A DNA stretch of 64,000 nt from JBDXHU01 sp039989475. Its GTDB lineage: Bacteria; Pseudomonadota; Gammaproteobacteria; Pseudomonadales; Halieaceae. A model generated the notes under the pieces. The model made no database searches, was not told the origin of the DNA, and saw only the letters and a program-made list of their open reading frames with translations. Made by a program: the position numbers and the translations under genes. Where the stretch lies: contig JBDXHU010000009.1 of NCBI GenBank assembly GCA_039989475.1, positions 186,001-250,000 on the forward strand, written 5' to 3'. Positions 43,323 through 52,800 of the stretch are shown here, one piece after another; positions within the stretch are counted from its first letter, which is position 1, and the number at the start of each line of letters is the position of its first letter.

Positions 43323-44270
43323 CTAGCACGCAATTTGAACCGTTACATTCTGGGAATCTTTTTCAATAGCATTCCACATCCGCATCATGTCATCACGGTT
43401 CAGAACGATACAGCCGTCCGACCAACTGGCGTCCTTGCCCTCGTGGATAAATATCGTATTGTTTCCAGTATCCGGTGCCACTGCAGTGGGAAGAAAAATA
43501 CCGGGGCGCTTGAGGCCTGTGACTGAATCCGTTTTGGTAGACATCCGGGTAGCGGAACACTGGGTGTAAGTACCGGCCAGTACTTTTACGTCTGGATCCC
43601 ACCAACATGTGCTATCGACTAGTACTCCTCCTTCATTAAACTTCAAGGTCCCGGAATCAGTTCCGGTGCGCTTTATGGAAATCTGGTATTCAGCGTCCTT
43701 CTCATCGGAGGGAACGGCCGAGGTAGCAGGAAGAGACTTTTGATGCTTCCAGCCACCACCGCCCAGAGCACGCGAGCCTACATTCAAACTGCCTCGTAGC
43801 AATTCCATGATCTCGTGAATGAGTGCTGATCCCCCTGCAAGTAAACCAGCAGAAATAACCACGTCCACGCCGGCCCAAAGGAACGCGTGAAAAGTCCCCA
43901 TTGTTCCCGTGACTATCGCCTCGAGGATACGAACACCAACCAGCGAAACCAGTACACCCAAGACCAATGCGCATAGAACGGCAGCACGAGTGGCTGGCGG
44001 CTGCTCCTGATCGGAAGAAAGAGGACCAACAAATCGATCTGGTCCATTTTGTCCAGTTGCGTAGAGGTACGTTTCTACTGCTCGCTCAATCACAACGGCA
44101 ACAACAAACATCAATTGCAGGCGCGGCCAAAGCGCGGCCCACAGGTCTGCCTTGAATGTAACGTTACCAATGACTACTATGCTGGCGATTCCGCCCACGA
44201 TAAGCACTACCAGCATGCCAAAAAGTGCTTTTGTGATCGGGCTCATTCCCTGCTTTCCTGATGCGGTCAT
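43323..44270 (-). CDS. Membrane protein with C-terminal L,D-transpeptidase-like domain
   Basis: A 315-residue protein. The N-terminal ~155 residues have four hydrophobic segments (KALFGMLVVLIVGGIASIVVI, LQLMFVVAVVIERAV, AAVLCALVLGVLVSLVGVRI, FLWAGVDVVISAGLLAGGSAL). The C-terminal ~130 residues contain LAGTYTQCSATRMSTKT and NTIFIHEGKDASWSDGCIVLNRDDMMRMWNAI, matching the His...SDGCI signature of L,D-transpeptidase-like (YkuD/DUF2778/DUF5675-type) domains; the candidate catalytic Cys is the one in DGCIV. Both ATG 44270 and the in-frame ATG 44246 have good ribosome binding sites; 44270 is used here. It is the last gene of the giant-gene operon on this strand. Confidence 0.7.
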   Translation of the reverse strand: MTASGKQGMSPITKALFGMLVVLIVGGIASIVVIGNVTFKADLWAALWPRLQLMFVVAVVIERAVETYLYATGQNGPDRFVGPLSSDQEQPPATRAAVLCALVLGVLVSLVGVRILEAIVTGTMGTFHAFLWAGVDVVISAGLLAGGSALIHEIMELLRGSLNVGSRALGGGGWKHQKSLPATSAVPSDEKDAEYQISIKRTGTDSGTLKFNEGGVLVDSTCWWDPDVKVLAGTYTQCSATRMSTKTDSVTGLKRPGIFLPTAVAPDTGNNTIFIHEGKDASWSDGCIVLNRDDMMRMWNAIEKDSQNVTVQIAC

Positions 44271-44326
44271 AGTTTCGCTCCCTGATTGTTATAAGTTGCA
44301 TGTATTTTAGGCTCGACAAATGAGCC

Positions 44327-44488
44327 GAGATAGAGTTGGTCACCGCAGCCCTGGTGCTTTCGTTTCAGTCGGCGTAAATAAATAGCACCGAACTTGATAC
44401 ACCAGAGACAGATCGCTCCGCGACTGCCAGTAATGCCACGTTCGGCCAATAAGCCTTTAATATTCGGGTGCCATAGATTGAAGCGATA
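44327..44488 (-). pseudogene. IS6-family transposase N-terminal remnant
   Basis: Inside the small open frame 44267-44530 the minus-strand translation YRFNLWHPNIKGLLAERGIT through CLWCIKFGAIYLRRLKRKHQ matches the start of IS6/IS26-family transposases (pattern LLAERG..VSYE..R.WC.KFG..YARRLRR). It ends abruptly at HATYNNQGAKL, unrelated sequence, so only a short stump remains. It lies immediately downstream of the truncated amidase-like gene (44537-44893). Confidence 0.7.
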
Positions 44489-44536
44489 GTCACCCTCCCT
44501 TGTATCCGAAAAGCTTGGAACTATATTCATATTGTA

Positions 44537-44893
44537 TTACTTGACCGTCGCGCTCTGAAACGCCGCGGCCAATTCAGCCACTCGAATGCACAGGTTCCTC
44601 TGGCAATCTGCCTCTGGAGAATTCAACACAACATCAGTCTTATCAAGGCCATGGCTAACAAAGTGTGTGCAATCCGCAGGAAACTCGCTGTCGGGGCAGT
44701 CATTTCCGCCAGAGCAGTAATCATCGTAATACCCCCTGGCTGTCGACCATGTGAACGGCAACTCGCTTCCTGGGCTACGTCCCTTGGGCACCAGGAGTAA
44801 ATCTCGCGCCATCACGCCGAGCTCGTCATCCAATACCGACATCAGCTCGTCACCAGATGCAATAATTGCGTCTTTTAAATCGTCCTTTTTCAT
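44537..44893 (-). CDS. Amidase/papain-like fragment with DCTHFVSHGL motif
   Basis: A 118-residue protein whose C-terminal half reads YYDDYCSGGNDCPDSEFPAD followed by CTHFVSHGL. That Cys-Thr-His-Phe-Val-Ser arrangement is typical of Amidase_6 or NlpC/CHAP-like cysteine peptidases/amidases. Only the N-terminal half of such a domain is present; the downstream His and acidic partner are missing, so it may be truncated or non-catalytic. An IS6 stump lies just downstream. It starts 38 bases after the 1633-residue gene. Confidence 0.55.
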   Translation of the reverse strand: MKKDDLKDAIIASGDELMSVLDDELGVMARDLLLVPKGRSPGSELPFTWSTARGYYDDYCSGGNDCPDSEFPADCTHFVSHGLDKTDVVLNSPEADCQRNLCIRVAELAAAFQSATVK

Positions 44894-44931
44894 CGGTCAA
44901 ATGCTCCAAGGTAGGAGTATCACAGTGCCGT

Positions 44932-47900
44932 TTACTTCGATGGGATCAAATCGTGCGCAAGATCACTAAACCCAACTGTGACAGCAGACGTCACCCTGCT
45001 AACCCGGGTCGATCCAAACCCCTTGCTATCATCGTCAGCGGCATAATGCTCTCGCTCAGTAACTAGGATCTTAACGCGATCCATCCGCAAGTCATTCCAA
45101 TCGAGCGAGAACTTATCGAACTGCCACCGTCCACTGACAGGTTTAACATCACGTTGCTCCATCGGCTCATTCTCTGGTCCTAGAGCTGGAGGCCAGGCAA
45201 CAACATCTACGTCCAACAGGTCTTCGGGATCCCGATCCATGGCGCGAAATACCTGGACTGTCATGGAAGGGTACTGGGTAAGCTTTGCTTCGTCACCTGT
45301 TAGCGCATTCCTAGTAGCTGAATAATTTTCCTGACCCAGGACTTTCACCATCACATCCGCCTTGCTGGCATCACGTGGATCCTGCGTTAGGGATATAAGT
45401 ATCTCCCGACTGGGGGCAACCTTTATGTACTTCGCAGCAACATTCGAAACTCTGTGGCCAGGTATGGCACTAGGCAGATAGCGTGCCAGCTTCAGATGCA
45501 CAAACGGGAAGTAGCTTTTGTTGTCACTTAAAGAGAAGTCGCAGTAGAGTTCGCCGCTTTCCTGATCAATAGTCGGGAACTGCGTTAGTAGCCTGGCACG
45601 TTTAGACGAAGAATCGCCCGAAACACTCTGATCGGCCAAATCTTCCTCAACAACGATACCAGCACCAATTGCCGCCAAGGCGTCAAAACCTGCATCGGAG
45701 ATGGTCTGAACATCACGGGGAGAACCAGTCACTTCCAACTCGGAAGGATTCAGGGCAAGGTGGATACCGTCTGTGTCAAACTTTGGATCACGCCCACCCA
45801 GAGTAACTAGATCTTTGTACGATGGGTCATATACGCCGTCGGGTGCAAACACAATCGCTACTTTTTCCCGGCCTTGACTGAACCAGCTGCTGCCAAGATA
45901 GATTCTCGTATGCGCACGATTCGTTATGGTTTTGCTAATCTTTCCCCCATCAAATGACCAGCCCGCGCCGTGAACTACTTCGTAGACCGGTATCGTCTGC
46001 TCCACCGTAACTGGCGAGGGGGCATTCGTTGCAGGCAGCTCCAGATCAATTCCAGCGTGTGACGCATCCGGCCACACAGAATCAAATCGGGACTTATCCG
46101 ACTGGTACTCAGGATAACCCTTGCGATAGCGGGAGCTCGCGATTGTCGAAAGACGTATATCGCGGGACTTGGTATCGCCAAGGTCTACCGATAGAACTCT
46201 TAACCCACCTGAATCAAGCTTCTCTAACTTCAGAGTACTACTTCCCTCTATGTATTCCAGATTCTCTAAATTACATAGCAAACGGCCCGTGATCTCAGTG
46301 CGATTAAAGATAAACCTATCCTTTCCGAACTCCCTCACCACAGAGGTCTGCGAGTCATACTCCTCCCAGCTGCCCAGGATTCTTACTGTGTCAGTAGAGT
46401 CACGGCTGAAATCCAATTCACCTGCGATATAGGCCCTGGTAGCATTTGGCTGACTCTCCCACTCCGAGTATGCCTTACCTTTATTGGCATCAATGACATC
46501 AGCCCACAGCTGCTCACTATAGGTACTCGGATCATCACTCATTGAAGGCAGTCTGACTGCGGCGATCTGATTGCCTTGGACACTTTGGCGAATCTTAGCT
46601 TGATCCTGAGGTGTCTTAACCATGGAACGCAGGCCCAATACTCGTCTTTCAGAAATACCCTTTATTGGTTTACGCTTCAAGGTATCAATCTGCTTGCTGG
46701 CATTTTTCCAGTTGTCGAACACTTCGTTGTACAAGGATATATTCCGCGAGCTGGAATTGGCCTTCTGAACGAAACTGCTAAACTCGGCCAGAGCGCTAAC
46801 AGATCTAAGCTTGCCGACGCTCTCCAAGCTGGCAGGGGAGAACCACAATTCGGCTTTTACCTGCTTTCCGGGCAAGAGGCTAACCTTTAGCTCATGCTGC
46901 TTGCCCTTCTCCCGATGCGATAACATTACAATCTCATCCTGATCCTTCTTTGCGCGCCGCATAACCAGCTTCACTGGCTTACGCTGCTTGCCAGCAACTG
47001 AGAGGCTACCGGCGCTTCCGCTTATATATTTCCCATCCAGGTAGTAGAAACGCCAGTTCAATGACTCCGCACAGGGATCTGCAAAATATTTTTCAAAAAT
47101 TTTGTCATCATCGATTTTAGGCATGATCCGAAGGTATGATTCTGTGCGTTCATCACCAACGCCTACGCCGGGAAGCTGGCCAAGTCGGGTTTTGTAGGCG
47201 TATCGGTAATCGCCCTGTCTCTTTAGAAAGTCATCGTCGAATGTTCCACTCATCTCAGAGAATTCCTCCGATACTCTCGGTATTATCAGGAATCTTTTGG
47301 AATCATCCAAGTCCGGATCACTGCTTGGTTCATGCCTAATTACCAAGCGATCTATCTGCTCGCCATAGTGATCGTCAAGGCCGTTATTTAAGTAATCCTC
47401 AGTCAGAACAACCTCAGGAGATGCTATGGGCTCATGTCGCTGGAAGAGAAAGCCACTCCCATCCTTGAGTTCAGGCGTGCCAACACGCTGAAGAAATTTC
47501 TTTGCGTTCCCATTGTTACTCGATGCGAGTTGATAGTATTTCGAATAAGCCTGATCGTAACTGAGCAGGCATCTTCCATTCATCAGCTTTGGACGTAAAA
47601 ACATCCCATAGCTTCGTCCTTTTCTGAGAGGTAGCAGACGATCTTCAGGGTTGTCACCAGCCATCGGTGACACAGCCACAGAAATACTGGGGTCGTTCTC
47701 TTGCAATCGTGCGGCGTGGGGCGTAACAGGTAGTGCAAGGCTTGCGTTGCGCCAATTCAACATCGTTTCGCGAACCGCGGCCTCTTGGTTAGCTACCTCA
47801 CCAGATTTTTTCCTATCGGTTATTTGCCTGGAAGCAACCCGTAGCTGACCCTGGTCCAGCTCACGCGCCCACCCCTTTGTCTCAGCATCAAAATCAAAAC

Positions 47901-49833
47901 CGCTGATTTTCGCGTCAAACCGCATCTCTCTCCGGACCAGGGATCGCGTCAAAAAGCTTTCGTCCTTCTTTACCAAACAGGCATCTACCTCAAAACCATC
48001 GACCACAGACTCCAAATAGAGATCCACAAATTCACGTTTCTTGGCATTCTGCTCATCAATCTTGGCCTGGGCTTGTTCATCTTTAGCCCTCCTGAGCCTG
48101 GCATAGTCAATTAGCCCCAAGCCCTCAGTCTGCAGCAATGCCTGCGAATCCCTAGATTCCTCCGCGCGTTCGGCAAAGGCATTCCGTGCATTAATACTGC
48201 TCACGTTATTGCAGGAAGACTCGACAGCTTTGTCCGTTGCCAGCGAGATCAACTCATAGCGATTACGCAGCTTGGTGCGATCACCGGGGTCCAATCGAAT
48301 CTGCTGTGACAGATTCAGGAAACCATCAACGACTTCGCACCCCTCTCCGTGAGTTGCGGTGTACTTGGAAACTGGGAAAAACTCATCCTGGGCACCGAGC
48401 TTGGTTCGGGTTCTTAGCTTGGGCGTCGTCCCAGCCTGACCGCCGCGTTCAACCCACGTCCAGCCATTCCAGCCTTGCTTGATATCAAGATCGAATTTGC
48501 TCATAGGAATATCTACGTCAACAATAAAGCCCAGGTAGCAAGCTAGGCGGGGGTAGGTGTACAAGGTCTCAAGCCACTTTAGCGGGGCGTCAATATCCTC
48601 AGGTTGTGGGTGTTCGCCATTCGACTTATCATCGCTGGGTAGATATCGCAGGTCATAATCGGGCCGGGTAGCAAGCCTGGTCATCGCCATTGCATCCCTG
48701 AGCTGCTCGGCAACCTTCTCCAACTCATTCGACGCAGACTGGGCAGCCTGCGAGTAATCCGACACCGCCCCTTGCAATCCTGCAGATACCTGACTACCTG
48801 CACTCCCATTGGCCGACAATTCATTAACCAGTTTTGAAAATGCGGTATTGAAGCGTTCAACGATTTCTTTAGCGGTAAGTTGTATTAGCTCCACCGCCAA
48901 CCGCGAGCTTTCCTGGCTCTCAGGTTTTTGCGCCGGGGAAGTGGCGTCTGCAGCAGCTACCGACTTGTGATACATGTCTCGGTAGGCATCATTTAGTGAC
49001 TGGATTGAAACGTATACATCCTCGACCGCCTTGACAGTCGACGTCCTGTAGGTATCCAAAGCGCTAACATCTGAACCTTCAGAGAAAATCGCCGCCCGTG
49101 ACAAAGGATGGATAGCGATATCAGTGCCTGACGGAGACAGATCTGAGGTCGTTTCAGTGAGGTCATCGTCCATCCCAGCTGGCCGCCTGTCAGATACAGC
49201 AATATCAAGGAGCCTGTTCATCTCGTCGTCAAGATCTGTTGGGGCTCTGTTCAGTTCAGTGGTTGCAAACGAAGATATAGCATCAAGATACGCCCTAGCA
49301 ACATGGATGCGTTCTACAAGAGTCGCCACAATGCTCGTCTTGTGGACTTGCACTAACTGGTCGTAAAAGGGCACGCCTGCTGAAAGTGTCTTGGAAGTTT
49401 GAATCTTCTGCGTGTCGTTCAAAGCTTTTCTGATTGAAGCAAAGTCACCAGCATTCTCCGCGAGCTTCTGGTACAGACGACTGCCGTCACCTGTCAGCCT
49501 GTTCTGCAATGCTGCGAAACTAAATCTTTGGTCACCCGTACTAGGCGCGCCCTGAAGGTAGGGCTGTTCATCAAAGGGGTACTTGGGGCTAGGGAAAAGA
49601 CAGTCTGCCAGCGGGATACCCGGCTTGTCTTCCTGATACTTTATAGTGAGTTGGCCCAGGAGTTGGGAGATCGATGTCGGCCAATCAGTAAGGTCAACGG
49701 GATAGTTTGAATACATCGTCGAATCTCCTGCAAAAGGTCGGAGAACAAGACTCAATCGCGCATATCTTTCTGTCGTGTTCGCTCGAACACCGTGTGGTAT
49801 GGGCAAAACAGTTGTATCAATCTTTACAGTCAT
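44932..49833 (-). CDS. Giant protein of unknown family (1633 residues)
   Basis: A single frame of 1633 codons begins MTVKIDTTVLPIPHGVRANT with the ribosome binding site aggga 10 bases upstream. The start carries no signal peptide. A short beta-type N-terminus is followed by a long helical part (roughly residues 100-420, with runs of Ala, Glu and Lys). The rest is mixed alpha/beta with many charged and aromatic repeats and no obvious catalytic motif that I can name. It is the second gene of the operon and starts 15 bases after the 2458-residue gene. I do not recognise the family. Size and packing suggest a structural or toxin-delivery protein, which is only inference. Confidence 0.75.
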   Translation of the reverse strand: MTVKIDTTVLPIPHGVRANTTERYARLSLVLRPFAGDSTMYSNYPVDLTDWPTSISQLLGQLTIKYQEDKPGIPLADCLFPSPKYPFDEQPYLQGAPSTGDQRFSFAALQNRLTGDGSRLYQKLAENAGDFASIRKALNDTQKIQTSKTLSAGVPFYDQLVQVHKTSIVATLVERIHVARAYLDAISSFATTELNRAPTDLDDEMNRLLDIAVSDRRPAGMDDDLTETTSDLSPSGTDIAIHPLSRAAIFSEGSDVSALDTYRTSTVKAVEDVYVSIQSLNDAYRDMYHKSVAAADATSPAQKPESQESSRLAVELIQLTAKEIVERFNTAFSKLVNELSANGSAGSQVSAGLQGAVSDYSQAAQSASNELEKVAEQLRDAMAMTRLATRPDYDLRYLPSDDKSNGEHPQPEDIDAPLKWLETLYTYPRLACYLGFIVDVDIPMSKFDLDIKQGWNGWTWVERGGQAGTTPKLRTRTKLGAQDEFFPVSKYTATHGEGCEVVDGFLNLSQQIRLDPGDRTKLRNRYELISLATDKAVESSCNNVSSINARNAFAERAEESRDSQALLQTEGLGLIDYARLRRAKDEQAQAKIDEQNAKKREFVDLYLESVVDGFEVDACLVKKDESFLTRSLVRREMRFDAKISGFDFDAETKGWARELDQGQLRVASRQITDRKKSGEVANQEAAVRETMLNWRNASLALPVTPHAARLQENDPSISVAVSPMAGDNPEDRLLPLRKGRSYGMFLRPKLMNGRCLLSYDQAYSKYYQLASSNNGNAKKFLQRVGTPELKDGSGFLFQRHEPIASPEVVLTEDYLNNGLDDHYGEQIDRLVIRHEPSSDPDLDDSKRFLIIPRVSEEFSEMSGTFDDDFLKRQGDYRYAYKTRLGQLPGVGVGDERTESYLRIMPKIDDDKIFEKYFADPCAESLNWRFYYLDGKYISGSAGSLSVAGKQRKPVKLVMRRAKKDQDEIVMLSHREKGKQHELKVSLLPGKQVKAELWFSPASLESVGKLRSVSALAEFSSFVQKANSSSRNISLYNEVFDNWKNASKQIDTLKRKPIKGISERRVLGLRSMVKTPQDQAKIRQSVQGNQIAAVRLPSMSDDPSTYSEQLWADVIDANKGKAYSEWESQPNATRAYIAGELDFSRDSTDTVRILGSWEEYDSQTSVVREFGKDRFIFNRTEITGRLLCNLENLEYIEGSSTLKLEKLDSGGLRVLSVDLGDTKSRDIRLSTIASSRYRKGYPEYQSDKSRFDSVWPDASHAGIDLELPATNAPSPVTVEQTIPVYEVVHGAGWSFDGGKISKTITNRAHTRIYLGSSWFSQGREKVAIVFAPDGVYDPSYKDLVTLGGRDPKFDTDGIHLALNPSELEVTGSPRDVQTISDAGFDALAAIGAGIVVEEDLADQSVSGDSSSKRARLLTQFPTIDQESGELYCDFSLSDNKSYFPFVHLKLARYLPSAIPGHRVSNVAAKYIKVAPSREILISLTQDPRDASKADVMVKVLGQENYSATRNALTGDEAKLTQYPSMTVQVFRAMDRDPEDLLDVDVVAWPPALGPENEPMEQRDVKPVSGRWQFDKFSLDWNDLRMDRVKILVTEREHYAADDDSKGFGSTRVSRVTSAVTVGFSDLAHDLIPSK

Positions 49834-49848
49834 GAATAGCGTTCCCTA

Positions 49849-52800
49849 TTAATCTAGCACTTCCAGGTCGTAGAGGGTTCTATAGCCGTTCTGATGGCTC
49901 TCGAAGTTCAAACCAAAGGCATAACCCTCCTCGAGTCTTCCAACACGCGCCTGTTCTATACGTTCTTCCTCCTGACCAATTGTTTTGACAATCTGGTCAA
50001 CTAAATCTCTGCGCTTCTCCAACAGAACGTCTTCATCGAGCGAGGAATCAATGATGGCCCTGACGAGAGCAAGATCTTTATTCGCACCCTTTCGCCACAA
50101 CAATACCCACCAAGGCTCGACAAAGCCGGAAACATCATCAGCTAACTCAAGGAAAGCTTTAAGCTGCGCGCCGCCAGAAGAACCGCTACCACGAATCGTG
50201 TAGGACGCAGTGAAACCGTATCGAACCTTGATGAAACCAACCTTGAAACTAAAGCTGTAACCGGCTTGGCCCCACATGTCGGAGCCGCGCATGTGGACAG
50301 ACACATAAATGTGAACAGCGACGCTGAAGCAAGCGAGCGATCCTTCACCGTAAGCTTGGACAAAGCCCCTTAAGTAAGCCTGCTGAGCGCTCGATTTTCT
50401 CAGGTAGATACCGGTAGAAACGGAACCCCTGCCTCGCAAAGGTCCGAAATTTATCCGCGCATAGGCTCCAAACTCAAAGGTCGCCATAAAGTCGACCATT
50501 CGTCCCGCTTGAGAGATAAGCTGGACCGAACCCCCTCCTCCATAAGGTGGTGATGAAATGATAAACGGCCTACTGGGGCTGGAAAGATAGAATCGGAACT
50601 GTGCAGGACGATCATCAAAGGGCAACTCACAACTCACTCCCAGTTTTAGGTCATAGAGCATCATGGAGCCGAATGGGATAGAACTTTTGCTCAGCCTAAA
50701 TCCTGCCTCTATTCCCGGAGGCGTAATTCTCGGCAAAATGTAGGGCCCATTCGAGGGCGCCAGCATATCTGCTAGCTGCTTGAGATACTGTAACTTCTCG
50801 CCAATCTCGACCTTGGCTATCTTGATATCAAAATCAGAACCTTCACTCGCACCAGAGGTAAAGCGAGCACCCGCAAAGGTTATCGTAGCGAGCTCAAAAC
50901 CGGGGAACAAATTCACAATAAAACCTTGCAGCAAAGCTTCGATATCAAACTCTGTTTCTTTGGTCAAAAAGTGATAGCTGCCACCGGCACAAATAGTGAG
51001 GTTCTTAAGTTCATTACCCACACTATCTTCGGTTTTTATACCGCTGTTGCGGAGCTTTTTGAAATCATCCCCGGTTTCCTCTGGTGCCATACGGAAGAGT
51101 GCTTCTCCATCACTAGCGCCAGACGGGAAGGCAGCAAGCTCTGTGGACCAGTCGTAACCGTAGCTGGCTTTAGCAGGAATGAGAGCGAGCAGAGCGCGCT
51201 CCAAATTTTCGCTGATTTCATCGATATCGACAAAGACTTTAGATAGATCGCCCTCGAGCAGAGTGCTTATTAGCTCCAGCATGAAATCTACATGCGCTAT
51301 CACTGCGGGTTTTTTAATGTGAGCGAGTGTTTCGTAGGCCGAAGGAAGTTTTTCCTTCTTCCCCTCGTCCAGCTTGCCTTTGGCGACTACTAATGCAGCT
51401 TTCTCATCTCCAAGCACATTATAAAGCGACCCATCACCATCATCCGTTAAGGCGTCAAACCACACATCCCTCAGCACCAAGCGCAGTATCTCTTCGGCAC
51501 TATCTGATTTATTAATAAGCCCCAGAATCGCATCATGAGCTTCAAGCGCTTTGCTATCAGCCTGTATCAGTATGTCAGCGAGAAAACTTCCCAGCGGAGC
51601 AAGCTCTGAATACAGTGCTTCAAAAAATACGTCCTCTGTGGATTTCCTCAGCGTAAGCAGATAGCCAAAGAGTCTTTTCTCTACGGTTCGCTGGTAGCTG
51701 ATCAGGCCATCCACGATCCCCTCTGCACTCCGGTAATCCGCCTTTAGATTGCTCCTTGCACTGTCGACTTTTTGTTGTAGAGACGCTGCTTGCATAAGCA
51801 CCTCTTTAATGCTGGTCTTCATGCGATCCGGAATAATTTTAGAGTTCGTAATATTTCCGTTGATGAAGTCGATGACTTCACCTTTTTTCCGTCCATACGC
51901 AAAACTCAGACTGGTGGAAAGCAGAGCCAGTTCGCGTACGTATTTCCGTATTGCAGCGAGTGCGTCTTCCCTCGCCACTTCAGCACCACCGGTCAGCGAG
52001 ACATCTGAAGATTCAAGCAGCCGAGCGCTCTCTATCAGTTGAGTGATGAGTCCTCGTATACTGGTTAGAGAATTCGCTCTCGCAGCTTGCATCTGCGTGA
52101 AATAACGCGACCACTTGATATCTGGCTTGTTAGTCGAAATGCACTTAAGGTCTCGTCGAAACCGTTCCATATCAAAGAGATATCCGGCAACTTGTTGGTG
52201 CAAATGCCTGGACTGAATTTGGAGCTGCTCAAGCTTTTGCCTTGCGAAGGGTGGCTCTATTTTCGCCGTCTCGATACTTTCGACATTCTTTAGTTCAGTT
52301 GCCACAATTTTCAAGTGTTTTGAAATCTCCTCCGCGCCTTTATCCAGATCTGTAGCAAGCAGCTGTAATACCTTGGTAAAGATGCGCGCCAGGAATTCGT
52401 CCGCATTCTTGGATAGCCTCTGATAGAGCTCTCTATAAGCTTCAAGCTCAGAAAAAGCAGTGAAGGTTTCCACGATAGCTGCGCCAATCTCCTTGAGCTT
52501 GAGCTGCTTGGATTCCTCTATCCTCAGAAGCGCCACATAAGCTTTGTAAATTGGTTCCCCAAGGACCGGGTACAGAAGTGAATTTTGCATATGCTGCAAA
52601 TCCCGACCCTTTGGGTCGGTAAGATCGAAGCTATTGACAACCACGGTGTCATCCACTTTCACCACCAAGGATCTTCCAAACAACTGGTGGAACAGCTCAT
52701 TGATGTAATCGAATCGATGGAAGCCCGCCTTTGCCGCAGATTGAATCGCATGTTTTACGCGCTGTTCTAGGTCAAGGCGTAGCTGCTGTACTTGCTGCTG

